DNA of 9,630 bases from Bacteroidota bacterium (GCA_947462495.1 CANHOY010000051.1:1-9630); one strand, 5' to 3'. Positions 1 to 7,206 are shown, counted from the first letter of the stretch. A program made the numbers and translations. Notes: generated by a model from the letters alone, not told the origin.

Positions 1-1989
1 AAAATTACCATAGCACGTGATACTTATGGAGTACCTCATATTTTTGCCCCCACGGACCCTGAAGTAGCCTATGGTTTGGCTTGGGCACATGCTGAAGACG
101 ATTTTACCACCATACAAACACTGATGCTTACTGGTAAAGGTAAGTTAGCAACTTATTTAGGTAAGAAGGGAGCGCCTATAGATTATGTTGTGGGCTTACT
201 CAATACCAAGGCTACCGTGATGCTACAAATAGATCAATTGGATCCAGCTTTTTTACAATTAGTAAGAGGGTATTTGTTGGGTTTAGAAGCTTATGCAAAA
301 GCACATCCAAAAGATATACTTAATAAAAATGTATTTCCAATTAGCATTGAAGAATATTTATCGGCCACCGTTTTTTCAGTAGCTGTATTTTGTGGCGTAG
401 ACAAAGCCTTACCAAAAATTTTAAATGGTACCATTCCGGCATTACCTGGTTTTACAGGAGAAGGCAGCAACTCTATTGCAGTACATTCCAGTAAATCGGC
501 TTCTGGTGAAAATATGTTACTCATCAATGCGCATCAACCCATCGAAGGCGCTACCGCTTTTTATGAAGCACAATTACAAAGTGAAGAAGGCTGGAATATT
601 TTAGGAGGCTTGTTTCCAGGTGCCCCATTGATATTTCATGGTGTCACCCCTAACTTGGCTTGGGCACATACGGTGAACTTACAAGATAAAATTGATGTCT
701 ATCAATTACAAACCGATAAGCAACATCCAGGACAATATAAAGTGGATGGTGAATGGCTAATGCTTGAAAAAAGAAAAATAAAATTAAGTATCAAAGGTAT
801 TCCGTTTCCTATTTACAAAACGGCTTATACTTCTATCTACGGACCAACTGCAGCTACACCTAGTGGCGAATACTTTTCGATGCGTTTGCCTTCCTTGATG
901 GATGCGGGTGCTTTACAACAATGGTATGCGATGAATAAAGCGCAAAATTTTACACAATTCAAAGCCGCTTTAACACAGAATCACCTCCCTATGTTTAATA
1001 TAGTATATGCAGATAAAAGAGATACTATTTTTTATATTTCCAATGGGAAAATGCCCTATCGCAATACAGATACCAATTACCATTGGAATACTACCTTACC
1101 AGGAAATACACGTGCAACCCTTTGGACAAAGTTTAAACCTTTAAGCGAATTACCTCAATACTTAAATCCAAAAAGCGGTTACTTATACAATACCAATCAT
1201 TCTCCATTTTTAGCCACTGCAGAAAATGAAAATTTAAACCCAACAAAATTTGATGCTTACGATGGATATGAATTAGTCCATAACAACCGAAGTCGTCGTG
1301 CAAAAGATTTAATTGACCAATTAGATAAGTTTAGTTACGCCGATTTAAAGCGTATTAAATTTGATCGACAACTTCCTGCTAAAATTTTATACCCTTATGG
1401 TTATACTGCAGATACTTTATTTATGTTGGATGAAAATAAGTACCCGCAGCTAGCGCCCCTGATTGTAAGTTTAAAAAAATGGGACCATCAAGCCATTGCC
1501 GAAAGTAATGGAGCACTCATATATAATTTAGCCTATTATTATATCCCTAAAATAATGGCAGATCATAAGAATGAAAATTTGACTACCGTAGAAGCGGTAG
1601 CTACTTTTGAATACATCTATCAATTCTTAATAAAAAATTACCAACGCCTAGATGTTACTTTAGGAGAAATGCAACGTTTGGTGAGAGGTGATGAAAACTG
1701 GCCACAAAGCGGCATGCCCGATGTTTTAGCTGCTGTACAAACTTCACCTTTTGGTAAAGCACAACGTAAAATGAATAGCGGAGATGCTTATATTGGATTT
1801 GTTCGCTTCCCTAAAGATGGGAGCCTACCGCTCATTGAAACGGTGAATACTTTTGGTGCGAGCTCCGTAAAAGGGAGTCCACATTTCGCCGATCAAAGAG
1901 CTATGTATCAAGCACAAGAAGTAAAAAAAATGACTTTGGATAAAGAGGAAGTATTAAGAAAGGCAGAACGCAGTTACCATCCTCAATAA
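1..1989 (+). CDS. Penicillin acylase family protein (AHL-acylase-like Ntn hydrolase), 5' partial
   Basis: The reading frame is open from base 1 and ends at TAA 1987-1989, giving 662 visible residues. The true start and any signal peptide lie upstream. The first TTG (76) is not the start, because the conserved alpha-subunit segment RDTYGVPHIFAPTD lies before it. This is a penicillin-amidase-fold precursor, a class that is exported and self-cleaves at a Gly-Ser bond. The GEG|SNS site puts the new N-terminal nucleophile Ser at 466-468. Counting from that Ser as beta1, I see His23 (INAHQP), Val70 (AWAHTV) and an Asn at 244 (LYNTNHSP, codon 1195-1197). These correspond to the nucleophile-assisting and oxyanion-hole positions. 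His23 and Val70 are the residues known in PvdQ-type acyl-homoserine-lactone acylases, where penicillin G acylase has Gln23. The GLFPGAP and NRSRRAKDL segments also fit. The C-terminus (RSYHPQ) looks complete. Family assignment is firm; the substrate (AHL, beta-lactam or another amide) is inferred. Confidence 0.93.
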   Translation, partial: KITIARDTYGVPHIFAPTDPEVAYGLAWAHAEDDFTTIQTLMLTGKGKLATYLGKKGAPIDYVVGLLNTKATVMLQIDQLDPAFLQLVRGYLLGLEAYAKAHPKDILNKNVFPISIEEYLSATVFSVAVFCGVDKALPKILNGTIPALPGFTGEGSNSIAVHSSKSASGENMLLINAHQPIEGATAFYEAQLQSEEGWNILGGLFPGAPLIFHGVTPNLAWAHTVNLQDKIDVYQLQTDKQHPGQYKVDGEWLMLEKRKIKLSIKGIPFPIYKTAYTSIYGPTAATPSGEYFSMRLPSLMDAGALQQWYAMNKAQNFTQFKAALTQNHLPMFNIVYADKRDTIFYISNGKMPYRNTDTNYHWNTTLPGNTRATLWTKFKPLSELPQYLNPKSGYLYNTNHSPFLATAENENLNPTKFDAYDGYELVHNNRSRRAKDLIDQLDKFSYADLKRIKFDRQLPAKILYPYGYTADTLFMLDENKYPQLAPLIVSLKKWDHQAIAESNGALIYNLAYYYIPKIMADHKNENLTTVEAVATFEYIYQFLIKNYQRLDVTLGEMQRLVRGDENWPQSGMPDVLAAVQTSPFGKAQRKMNSGDAYIGFVRFPKDGSLPLIETVNTFGASSVKGSPHFADQRAMYQAQEVKKMTLDKEEVLRKAERSYHPQ

Positions 1990-2025
1990 ATTAAATTAAC
2001 TTTTAAATAAATTGCTGCTTTGTAA

Positions 2026-3297
2026 TTAAAGACGAGCGGTAATAATACTTTTATCTAAAACAGCCTTCGTATCATAGATAACCGTATCACTGGATTTTTT
2101 CAAACTCGCATAATTCAATGACTTAAAAAAGTCGTGCGCTACGGTTAATACAATAGCGTCATAAGTAGTTAACTCATGGATTAATTTTATTTGATGCTTT
2201 TCAAGTACTTCATTCGCATTGGCAAAAGGATCAAATGCATATACTTGTAGTCCTTGCTTTTCTAATAAATCATAAATTTCAAAAACCTTAGAGTTTCTAA
2301 TGTCTGGGCAATTTTCTTTGAAAGTAACACCCAGCAATAAAACCCTCGCTCCTTTTATGGCAACTTTATGGGCTATTAATAGTTCTATAATTTTATTAGT
2401 TACAAACGAACTCATTTGATCATTTACATGACGACCCGATAAAATAACCTGTGGATGATAGCCTAAACTAGTGGCTTTATACGCTAAATAATAAGGATCC
2501 ACTCCAATGCAATGGCCACCCACTAAACCAGGCTTGAATGGTAAGAAATTCCACTTCGTTGCTGCTGCAGCTAAAACATCCTGTGTATCAATATTCATTT
2601 TATCAAAAATGAGCGCCAATTCATTGACAAAGGAAATATTAATATCTCTTTGGGCATTCTCGATAGACTTAGCGGCTTCCGCTACTTTTATACTGGGTGC
2701 TTGATGGGTACCCGCTATAATGATACTTGCATACAAAGCATCCACCTTATTGGCTATTTCGGGCGTAGAGCCCGAAGTCACTTTTATAATTTTTGTAAGG
2801 GTATTAATTTTATCTCCTGGATTAATTCTTTCAGGAGAATAGCCACAAAAAAAATCTTGATTGAATTTTAAAGTACTAGCTTTTTCTAAAACTGGAACAC
2901 AATCTTCTTCTGTACAACCTGGATAAACAGTACTCTCATAAATAACTAAATCCCCTTTTTTTAAAAGAGTGCCTACCATCTCAGTGGCTTTTAATAAAGG
3001 ACTAAGGTCCGGTTGTTTTAGTGCATCAACGGGTGTAGGTACTGTGACAATAAAGACAGTACAGTGTTGTATGTCATTTAATGTATTGCTAAAAATAAGT
3101 TGATTGGCGGCTTTAATTTCTTCAGTAGTACATTGTAAGGTATCATCCACACCTCTTGTTAAAGCTTCAATTCTACTAGCATCAATATCAAAGCCAATGA
3201 CTTTGTATTTTTTACCCAATTCCACTGCTAATGGCAAGCCCACATACCCTAATCCTATGACAGCAATAGTTTCGAATGTAAATTGATGATTGTCCAT
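2026..3297 (-). CDS. tviB: TviB/WbpA-type UDP-N-acetylglucosamine 6-dehydrogenase
   Basis: This 423-residue cytoplasmic protein is a full-length member of the UDP-glucose/GDP-mannose dehydrogenase superfamily. It has an NAD-binding Rossmann domain at about 8-190 (GLGYVGLPLA at 15-24), a central helical domain at about 200-300 and a UDP-binding domain at about 318-420 (LLGVTFKENCPDIRNSKV). The catalytic Cys263 sits in GGHCIGVDPYYL, and the conserved Lys209 and Asn214 are in AAKSIENAQRDINI. The ENAQRD form is typical of the UDP-GlcNAc/ManNAc dehydrogenase branch (TviB, WbpA, CapL) and not of UDP-glucose dehydrogenases. The predicted reaction is the NAD-dependent four-electron oxidation of UDP-GlcNAc to UDP-N-acetylglucosaminuronic acid, a precursor of capsule or O-antigen sugars. 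Start ATG 3297-3295 places the Rossmann motif at the usual distance. It lies 24 bases after the DUF1684 gene on the same strand and converges on the acylase gene. No glycosyltransferase or epimerase is visible nearby. Exact substrate is inferred. Confidence 0.9.
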   Translation of the reverse strand: MDNHQFTFETIAVIGLGYVGLPLAVELGKKYKVIGFDIDASRIEALTRGVDDTLQCTTEEIKAANQLIFSNTLNDIQHCTVFIVTVPTPVDALKQPDLSPLLKATEMVGTLLKKGDLVIYESTVYPGCTEEDCVPVLEKASTLKFNQDFFCGYSPERINPGDKINTLTKIIKVTSGSTPEIANKVDALYASIIIAGTHQAPSIKVAEAAKSIENAQRDINISFVNELALIFDKMNIDTQDVLAAAATKWNFLPFKPGLVGGHCIGVDPYYLAYKATSLGYHPQVILSGRHVNDQMSSFVTNKIIELLIAHKVAIKGARVLLLGVTFKENCPDIRNSKVFEIYDLLEKQGLQVYAFDPFANANEVLEKHQIKLIHELTTYDAIVLTVAHDFFKSLNYASLKKSSDTVIYDTKAVLDKSIITARL

Positions 3298-3304
3298 TTC
3301 AAAC

Positions 3305-3336
3305 CAAAGTTAATGGTCTACCTAGTGATGGCCATA
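3305..3336 (-). promoter_or_regulatory. Possible internal promoter before tviB
   Basis: Reading the minus strand, TAACTTTG (3312-3305) matches the Bacteroidota -7 consensus TAnnTTTG exactly. Twenty bases further upstream is TATG (3336-3333), a 3/4 match to the -33 TTTG. The -7 box ends seven bases before the tviB ATG, so a transcript from here would have almost no leader. It overlaps the last codons of the upstream DUF1684 gene. An eight-base motif with two free positions can occur by chance, so this is weak support. Confidence 0.25.
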
Positions 3337-4209
3337 ATTTTTTTCTCCTGCAGTAATACTCACTTTCATTCTATTTTGTGGTGGAGGCAAAGGGCAGGTA
3401 GCAAATGCAGTAAATGCACAAGGGGGATTGTAGGCTTTATTAAAATCTATTTCTGTATTTCCATTGGCATCTGGCTTAGGAATATCAATGAATCGGCCTG
3501 CCCCGTAGGTAGTTTTACCTGCAGTTTCATCACCAAAAACAATGAATAAATTGGGGCCTCCCTCGTCTATGACATCTAAAGTATATTCTTTATTATTAAT
3601 TGTAAACAATAATCGACCTGCATTTTTTTGTGCCGTAGATTGGCCTAATACATTGGTGATCATTAATAAACTTTGAGCAGGTTGCACCAATACTGCTTTT
3701 AAACGCCAATTGGAGTCAACAGCAAAGCGATCGATTCCTTTAAATTTCTTTACAGCTTCAGCTTGCAGATTTCTAAATCTTATACCAACTTTGTCTTCTC
3801 GTTTAATAACAACCCATCTAAAATGAGACCAATCCATCGTCTTAGCAACCTTATCGTTAAATACAAGAGTAGGTTCTGCCCCTTTTACTTCTATGCTATT
3901 AATTTTAATCCTGTTATTGTTCTTATTCACCCACAAAACAGAATCACCTTCATAAATAAAATCACCTAAATAATCGGGGAACGCTTGATTATTGTATTGA
4001 CTATCATTTCGTTTTCCTTTTCCAAATGTATTTACCCCTTTATGTAGCCAAAAAAGGCCCTCTAAATTTAACCATCCATTGGGTTGTTTTAAATCACTTT
4101 GTCTTTTAGCATGCCAATCATTTATGGATTGGGTATATTTATTTGTTTCTTGGCCAAATAGACTATTTAGGACTAAAGTATATATAAGTAAAAATAAATA
4201 TTTTTTCAT
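3322..4209 (-). CDS. Exported DUF1684 domain-containing protein
   Basis: I chose ATG 4209-4207 (295 residues). It begins MKKYLFLLIY, a clear hydrophobic signal peptide ending near SLFGQ at 18-20. The in-frame ATG nine codons upstream (4236) would put hydrophilic residues before the signal and would leave only about four bases after the predicted transcription start. There is no lipobox Cys, so the product is probably soluble in the periplasm or secreted. The rest matches DUF1684 along its whole length: W-H-x-x-R at 32-36, NGWLNLEGLFWLHKG at 44-58, the middle segment VGIRFRNLQ, GKTTYGAGRFIDIP at 231-244, and the C-terminal hallmark DFNKAYNPPCAF at 255-266 with TCPLPPPQNR (271-280) and AGEK (287-290). 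Cys264 and Cys272 could be paired or bind metal; this is inference. The biochemical role of DUF1684 is not established. It is the first gene of a likely two-gene unit with the sugar-nucleotide dehydrogenase downstream. Confidence 0.88.
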   Translation of the reverse strand: MKKYLFLLIYTLVLNSLFGQETNKYTQSINDWHAKRQSDLKQPNGWLNLEGLFWLHKGVNTFGKGKRNDSQYNNQAFPDYLGDFIYEGDSVLWVNKNNNRIKINSIEVKGAEPTLVFNDKVAKTMDWSHFRWVVIKREDKVGIRFRNLQAEAVKKFKGIDRFAVDSNWRLKAVLVQPAQSLLMITNVLGQSTAQKNAGRLLFTINNKEYTLDVIDEGGPNLFIVFGDETAGKTTYGAGRFIDIPKPDANGNTEIDFNKAYNPPCAFTAFATCPLPPPQNRMKVSITAGEKNYGHH

Positions 4210-4246
4210 AATGTTCAATTGAAGGGCCCCTGGCAAATAGAAGTGG

Positions 4247-4277
4247 TAAAATTAAGCTTTTTAACTGGCCTTTCAAA
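4247..4277 (-). promoter_or_regulatory. Bacteroidota-type promoter for the DUF1684-tviB unit
   Basis: On the minus strand TTTG (4277-4274) is followed by exactly 19 bases and then TAATTTTA (4254-4247). This matches the Bacteroidota -33/-7 arrangement TTTG-N19-TAnnTTTG with one mismatch, the final base. Transcription would start near 4240, giving a leader of about 30 bases before the ATG at 4209. A six-base inverted repeat (CTTTTT 4257-4262, AAAAAG 4275-4280) lies between and over the boxes and might be an operator, or chance in AT-rich DNA. Confidence 0.5.
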
Positions 4278-4360
4278 AAGTTCCCCATTAAGTAAGCTGA
4301 AAATATTAAAAATGAAATGAAACTAATTTTTTATTAAATTTATCCCAAGAAATAATTACT

Positions 4361-5773
4361 ATGAATTTTAAAAAAATAATTTTTACTTTATTAGTTTCAA
4401 CCCTATTATTTGCTTGTAAAAAAGACGTAACGGAAACGACGACAACTACTACCCCTCCTGTAGTGACCAATGCTACTGTGAATACTTGGATACATCAAAC
4501 TATGAGCAACTACTATTTCTGGTCTACAAAAATGCCCACTTTGTCTTCTACAAATGTTAATATAGACCCGATGAAGTATTTTACTTCTATTTTATATGAT
4601 TATGGCAATACAGATCGATTTTCATGGATTGATAGTAGCTCCAGTAATTTAATCAATCAACTTAATGGGATCAATAAAATTTTAGGAATGAAAATTAACG
4701 CCTTCCTCGTTGACAATGCTAAACCCGATGGCGATATTGCCTTGGTTGTTGCCTATGTTTTAAAGGGAAGCCCCGCTGAACAAAGTGGTATCAAAAGAGG
4801 AGATATTATTTTGAACGTAGATGGTCAAACAGTTAATGCAAGAAATTACAGCACTATTTTACAAAATGAAACTTTGACATTAGGCTTTGGACTATTTTCA
4901 AACAATACTTTTAATGTAATTGATAAAAATTTAAAGCTCACCAAGGTAGAACTACAAACCAACCCTATTTTAATTGACACAGTCATTAATTGGTCCGGCA
5001 AAAAAGTAGGGTACTTCTCTTATACTCAATTTCTTTCTAGTTTTGACGATAGCTTAAGGGCCATATTTGCACGTTTTAAATCAAAAGGAGTCAATGAATT
5101 AATTGTTGACTTGCGCTACAATGGAGGAGGTTATGTAAGTTCCTCCAACCTGCTTACGAACTTAATGGTAAAAGACATTGGCGCTAGAGAAAATAATATA
5201 ATGAATAAAAAAGTATATAATACCTTGTATACAGAATACCTTACAAAACAAAATGACAAAACCTCCTTTATTACAAAATTTCAGAACGAAGCAAATAATA
5301 TAGGTAATTTAAATAGAGTATTTATTCTGACTTCTAATAGTACCGCATCGGCGAGTGAGTTAATCATCAATAATTTAAAACCTTTTATGGAAGTCATCCT
5401 TGTAGGTGAACATACTTATGGAAAAAATGTAGGTTCTTTTACCATTACAGATGAAAAAAAGAGATGGAACTATGGCCTTCAACCTATAGCTTTTAAAATT
5501 ACGAACTCTTTAGACCAATCCGATTATGGAACCGTTAATGGATTTCTTCCTAATTATCAAATAAATGACAATGTCCTACCCTATAAGTTATTAGGAGATC
5601 CTAACGAAACCCTATTGAATGCGGCTTTAAATATTATTGGTCCAGTTGCCTATAAATCTAATACTACATTACAAAGTTTAAAAACAACGAGAAAGCTTGC
5701 ACAACCAAAAGCATTTTCAGATAATAGAAATTTGGATAGACAAGATATGTTTGAATTTCCTCCAGGGCATTGA
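4361..5773 (+). CDS. S41 family peptidase, lipoprotein (C-terminal-processing-protease type)
   Basis: This 470-residue protein begins with a lipoprotein signal peptide whose lipobox is LLFAC, with lipidated Cys19, followed by a Thr-rich linker (about 24-36). The SNYYFW segment at 49-54 is typical of Bacteroidota S41 proteins. A PDZ domain spans about 103-195, with GSPAEQSGIKRGDIILNVDG at 136-155. The peptidase domain follows at about 212-425: LIVDLRYNGGG (247-257), VFILTSNSTASASE (320-333) and GEHTYGKNVG (349-358). Ser330 and Lys355 are the predicted catalytic dyad; their spacing of 25 equals that of the Ser430/Lys455 pair in E. coli Prc. The enzyme is therefore probably active, cleaving unfolded or tagged proteins at the cell envelope. 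The substrate is unknown. The last 40 or so residues form a polar tail outside the domain. The gene is divergent from the DUF1684 gene. A weak TAAATTTA (4335-4342) could be its -7 box, but I see no matching -33 box. Confidence 0.93.
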   Translation: MNFKKIIFTLLVSTLLFACKKDVTETTTTTTPPVVTNATVNTWIHQTMSNYYFWSTKMPTLSSTNVNIDPMKYFTSILYDYGNTDRFSWIDSSSSNLINQLNGINKILGMKINAFLVDNAKPDGDIALVVAYVLKGSPAEQSGIKRGDIILNVDGQTVNARNYSTILQNETLTLGFGLFSNNTFNVIDKNLKLTKVELQTNPILIDTVINWSGKKVGYFSYTQFLSSFDDSLRAIFARFKSKGVNELIVDLRYNGGGYVSSSNLLTNLMVKDIGARENNIMNKKVYNTLYTEYLTKQNDKTSFITKFQNEANNIGNLNRVFILTSNSTASASELIINNLKPFMEVILVGEHTYGKNVGSFTITDEKKRWNYGLQPIAFKITNSLDQSDYGTVNGFLPNYQINDNVLPYKLLGDPNETLLNAALNIIGPVAYKSNTTLQSLKTTRKLAQPKAFSDNRNLDRQDMFEFPPGH

Positions 5774-5785
5774 TAAAATAATTCA

Positions 5786-5816
5786 ATTCTAAGATTTGTT
5801 TGTAGTATCTTAGGAT
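5786..5816 (+). promoter_or_regulatory. Hairpin covering the AGGA before the VOC gene
   Basis: Bases 5786-5795 pair with 5807-5816 (core CTAAGAT / ATCTTAG), giving ten pairs including one T-G, around an 11-base loop. The right arm contains the AGGA (5812-5815) that sits six bases before the ATG at 5822. No T-run follows, so this is unlikely to be an intrinsic terminator for the S41 gene. In RNA the fold would hide the only Shine-Dalgarno-like sequence of the next gene, or could act as a processing or stability element between protease and VOC. The pairing is seen directly; the role is inference. Confidence 0.4.
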
Positions 5817-5821
5817 GATAA

Positions 5822-6283
5822 ATGAAAATTTCTATGAAAATTGTATATTCCTTTTTTTGCTTGTTTTTTTCCATCCATTTAATTGCACAAGAAAAAAATA
5901 CAAAAGTACATATTAACCATACTGCTATTTATGTCATGGATATAGATAAAACTGGAAATTTTTATAGCAAAATAATTGGAATAGATTCCATACCTGAACC
6001 ATTTCATGATGGTAAGCATATTTGGTATAAAACTGCCGATCATGTTATGTTACATGTAATTCAAGGAGCCAATGAAAAAAAAGAATATTATAAAAATCAA
6101 CATACCTGTTTTACAGAACCCGATTTTAATGGATTTATAGAAAAATTAAAAGGAATCAACTGGCCCTATGAAGATGTCAATGGGAAAAAGAATTCCATTA
6201 CTACTAGAATTGACGGCGTACATCAAATATGGTTACAAGATCCAGATGGTTACTGGATTGAAATCAATGATGATAATTATTAA
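5822..6283 (+). CDS. Exported VOC (glyoxalase/bleomycin-resistance fold) protein
   Basis: The 153-residue product begins with a signal peptide (basic start, hydrophobic stretch at about 7-21, likely cleavage near IAQ at 21-23). It then carries a single vicinal-oxygen-chelate domain. The four metal-ligand positions of the fold appear to be filled: His33 in INHTAIYV, His78 in MLHVI, His94 in QHTCF and Glu147 in YWIEI. LQDPDGYWIEI at 138-148 is the characteristic last strand of the family. VOC proteins include glyoxalases, dioxygenases and resistance proteins; the reaction here cannot be told from sequence. An exported VOC protein is less usual than a cytoplasmic one. ATG 5822 is six bases after an AGGA, which favours it, but ATG 5834 (Met5) also leaves an intact signal peptide. 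The gene is 48 bases after the protease gene and 12 before the asparaginase-like gene, so it is probably co-transcribed with the latter. Confidence 0.87.
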   Translation: MKISMKIVYSFFCLFFSIHLIAQEKNTKVHINHTAIYVMDIDKTGNFYSKIIGIDSIPEPFHDGKHIWYKTADHVMLHVIQGANEKKEYYKNQHTCFTEPDFNGFIEKLKGINWPYEDVNGKKNSITTRIDGVHQIWLQDPDGYWIEINDDNY

Positions 6284-6295
6284 AATTAAATTGCT

Positions 6296-6787
6296 ATGCA
6301 ATCGGAAATAAAAGTTTTTATAACTGGTGGCACTTTTGATAAAGAATACAATGAATTAAATGGGACTTTGTATTTTAACGAAACCCATTTATTTGAAATG
6401 CTCACGCTAGGCAGAAGTCGTTTAGACTTATCCATTCATACTTTAATGTTAAAAGATAGCTTAGACTTTGAAGAGTCCGATAGAGAATTAATTGCAGCTG
6501 CTTGTAATGAGGCCAATGAAAATAAAATATTAATTACCCATGGCACCGACACCATGACAATTACTGCTTCCTATTTAGCCAAGCACTGCCCCAATAAAAC
6601 CATCATTTTGACTGGCGCTATGGTGCCCTATAAATTTGGTAGCTCTGATGGATTATTTAATTTAGGTAGTGCCCTTGCCTTTGTGCAAGTATTACCTATA
6701 GGCGTTTTTATTGCCATGAATGGGAAAATATTTGAAGCGGACAAGGTCAAAAAAAATACAAGTAGAGGAGAATTTGAAAGTATTTAA
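6296..6787 (+). CDS. Stand-alone asparaginase N-terminal-domain protein
   Basis: This 163-residue cytoplasmic protein matches only the catalytic N-terminal domain of L-asparaginases. ITGGTFDKEYN (9-19) carries the first catalytic Thr13. ITHGTDTM (80-87) carries the second, Thr84, followed by Asp85. GAMVPYKFGSSDGLFNLGSA (107-126) follows. Lys152 in KVKKNT aligns with the catalytic Lys of E. coli asparaginase II (DVTKTNT). All named active-site residues are thus present although the C-terminal domain, about half of a normal enzyme of roughly 330 residues, is absent. The protein stops cleanly after RGEFESI. I recall similar short proteins ending at the same place in other bacteria, so I read it as a natural short family and not a truncated gene. 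In the full-size enzymes the C-terminal domain helps shape the dimer, so substrate and activity are open. It starts 12 bases after the VOC gene; no Shine-Dalgarno is evident. Confidence 0.88.
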   Translation: MQSEIKVFITGGTFDKEYNELNGTLYFNETHLFEMLTLGRSRLDLSIHTLMLKDSLDFEESDRELIAAACNEANENKILITHGTDTMTITASYLAKHCPNKTIILTGAMVPYKFGSSDGLFNLGSALAFVQVLPIGVFIAMNGKIFEADKVKKNTSRGEFESI

Positions 6788-6819
6788 AATATTTTTACTA
6801 ATATTATAAAAAATTATTA

Positions 6820-7191
6820 ATGAAAAAAACGAAAATTATTTATTGGATTACCACCAGCATCATTTGTTTATTTGCCTCAACAGCCATTTTTATGAATTCT
6901 AAAATGGCCATTGATGGAGCTACCCATTTAGGTATTCCTCGTTACCTTGGACTAGAAGTAAGTATTGGACAGCTAGTTGGGCTCTTGTTATTAATTATTC
7001 CTGCCGTACCTGCTCGATTTAAAGAATGGGCCTATGTTGGGTTTGGAATTATGTATTTAACTGCATTGAATGCGCATATTTCCGTTAAGGACCCTATGTC
7101 CAATAATATTATGGCTATTGTATTTTTTATTTTATTACTCATTTCCTATACCAGTTATCATAAGCTACTTGCTTCTAAAAAGGAGGCATAA
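6820..7191 (+). CDS. DoxX-like four-helix membrane protein
   Basis: The 123-residue protein has four predicted membrane segments at about 8-26, 45-63, 69-87 and 96-115, and short charged ends (KK at the start, KKEA at the end). HLGIPRYLG at 36-44, the small-residue-rich second helix, PAVPARFKEWAYVGFG (61-76) and the NAH motif at 84-86 are typical of the small DoxX-like family (DoxX_2 type). These are inner-membrane proteins of mostly unknown role; some DoxX relatives are linked to quinone or thiosulfate redox chemistry, which cannot be claimed here. It follows the asparaginase-like gene by 32 bases on the same strand and ends just before a strong terminator, so it is probably the last gene of the VOC-asparaginase-DoxX group. 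The intervening bases are AT-rich with no clear ribosome binding site. No coding anomaly is visible. Confidence 0.85.
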   Translation: MKKTKIIYWITTSIICLFASTAIFMNSKMAIDGATHLGIPRYLGLEVSIGQLVGLLLLIIPAVPARFKEWAYVGFGIMYLTALNAHISVKDPMSNNIMAIVFFILLLISYTSYHKLLASKKEA

Positions 7192-7206
7192 ATACTACTA
7201 GTTACT

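Noticed and set aside
76..78. TTG as the start of the acylase gene
   Set aside because: The same frame is open to base 1 and encodes the conserved alpha-subunit segment before it; the gene is simply cut by the window edge.
1990..2025. Terminator between the convergent acylase and tviB genes
   Set aside because: The 36 bases are AT-rich but I could not find a stem longer than about five pairs.
4210..4236. Upstream ATG for the DUF1684 protein
   Set aside because: It adds nine residues in front of a good signal peptide and lies almost at the predicted transcription start.
6788..6819. AATATT repeats before the DoxX gene
   Set aside because: Short AT-only palindromes are expected by chance in this base composition.
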